Made by a program: the position numbers and the translations under genes. Source: DATARN01 sp036264135 (lineage in GTDB: Bacteria > Actinomycetota > Acidimicrobiia > Acidimicrobiales > Palsa-688). From it: a stretch of 19,877 bases of DNA. This document shows, piece after piece, positions 19,309 to 19,877 of the stretch (positions are counted from its first letter, which is position 1; each line of letters opens with the position of its first letter). A model generated the notes under the pieces. That model was not told the origin of the DNA and ran no database searches. It saw nothing but the letters and a program-made list of their open reading frames with translations. The stretch covers positions 1 through 19,877 of the forward strand of contig DATARN010000079.1 of NCBI GenBank assembly GCA_036264135.1, in the 5' to 3' direction.

Positions 19309-19877
19309 ATGGCTCTAGACGTACGCGCCCAGACAACCGTCGACCCGCGCGAACCGGCCGCCAGCCTCACGCCCCGCGCCCGGAACCTGGTGCTGGTCGC
19401 CATGTGCTTCGCCCTCGTGCTCGTCGTCGCCAGCGTGTCCAGCCTGGCGATTGGGTTGCCCAAGGTCAGCCAGGCGCTCGGCCTGAGCCAGGGCACCCAG
19501 ACGTGGGTGGTGGACGCCTACGCCCTGACGCTGGCCTCGCTGCTGCTGGTGGCGGGCGCGGTGGGCGACCGCTTCGGCCGGCGCCGGGCGCTGCTCACCG
19601 GCATCGTCCTGTTCGGAGCGGGGTCGCTGTTGTCGGCGTTGGCCGGCTCGGGAGGCCAACTCATCGCCTTCCGCGCCATCACCGGCATCGGCGGCGCCCT
19701 CATCATGCCGGGGACGCTCTCCACCATCACCAGCGTGTTCCCTCCCGAGGAGCGGGCCCGGGCCGTCGGCATCTGGGCCGGATTCGCCGGGGCGGGGGGC
19801 ACGCTCGGGATGCTGGGAGCCGGGTGGATGCTCGGGCGCTACTCGTGGACGTCGATCTTCTTCGTCACCGCCGCGGT
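19309..19877 (+). CDS. DHA2-type MFS drug efflux transporter, N-terminal part (3' end outside window)
   Basis: The first 189 codons of a major facilitator superfamily exporter, cut by the window end. GGAGG lies about nine bases before ATG 19309. After a 24-residue cytoplasmic start come membrane helices: LVLVAMCFALVLVVASVSSLAIGLP, then TWVVDAYALTLASLLLVAGAVGDRFGRRRALL carrying MFS motif A (GDRFGRRR) between helices 2 and 3, then LFGAGSLLSALAG, and the AFRAITGIGGALIMPGTLSTI stretch. The VVDAYALTLA and RAITGIGGALIMPGTLS patterns are typical of the 14-helix DHA2 (EmrB/QacA) group, which exports drugs and toxic compounds in exchange for protons. Divergent TetR regulator supports inducible efflux. 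Substrate unknown. Confidence 0.93.
   Translation, partial: MALDVRAQTTVDPREPAASLTPRARNLVLVAMCFALVLVVASVSSLAIGLPKVSQALGLSQGTQTWVVDAYALTLASLLLVAGAVGDRFGRRRALLTGIVLFGAGSLLSALAGSGGQLIAFRAITGIGGALIMPGTLSTITSVFPPEERARAVGIWAGFAGAGGTLGMLGAGWMLGRYSWTSIFFVTAA

Overview
The window is a high-GC, gene-dense stretch of a chromosome with actinobacterial features. These are an F420-type luciferase-like oxidoreductase, a TetR/MFS pair, secreted proteins rich in Ala, Thr and Pro, codons ending in G or C, and hairpins without U-tracts at converging gene ends. A class such as Acidimicrobiia is possible, but the sequence alone does not settle it. No rRNA, tRNA, CRISPR array or phage structural gene was seen.

Layout. 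1-1.8 kb: the 3' end of an unknown gene with an 18-bp in-frame duplication, ribulose-phosphate 3-epimerase (rpe), and a converging isochorismatase-fold protein that lacks the usual catalytic Cys. 1.9-5.4 kb: accessory-looking patch with a small orphan domain protein in atypical codons, an excisionase-like HTH protein, a membrane-anchored Pro-rich protein, a complete IS630-family element (3634-4785) inserted exactly at the stop codon of a small conserved protein, and a 53-aa membrane peptide. 5.4-9.0 kb: secreted 940-aa protein (Asp-box propeller, two DUF11 domains, beta-rich tail) and a lipoprotein with a Cna-B-like domain. 9.1-13.0 kb: an unknown 141-aa gene, a 51-aa gene with a perfect Shine-Dalgarno site, an LLM-class oxidoreductase and glycogen branching enzyme (glgB). 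13.0-15.6 kb: a two-part protein whose first half matches the orphan domain at 2.0 kb, an unknown 189-aa protein, and a secreted phosphoesterase. 15.8-18.5 kb: tightly coupled operon of a 55-aa membrane peptide, two PRC-barrel proteins and a PLP-dependent Orn/Lys/Arg-type decarboxylase. 18.4-19.9 kb: a TetR regulator divergent from a DHA2-type MFS efflux pump cut by the window end.

Working together: most genes are single units in opposite orientations. The clear functional units are the 15826-18486 operon (ATGA and GTGA overlaps, then a 29-nt gap) and the TetR/MFS pair. The most unusual observations are the IS630 insertion in which host gene and transposase both take their stop codons from the duplicated TA, the shared uncharacterised domain at 2.0 and 13.5 kb, the small-membrane/PRC-barrel/decarboxylase operon, and a structured divergent promoter at 15.6-15.8 kb. 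No known defence or secondary-metabolite system was recognised.
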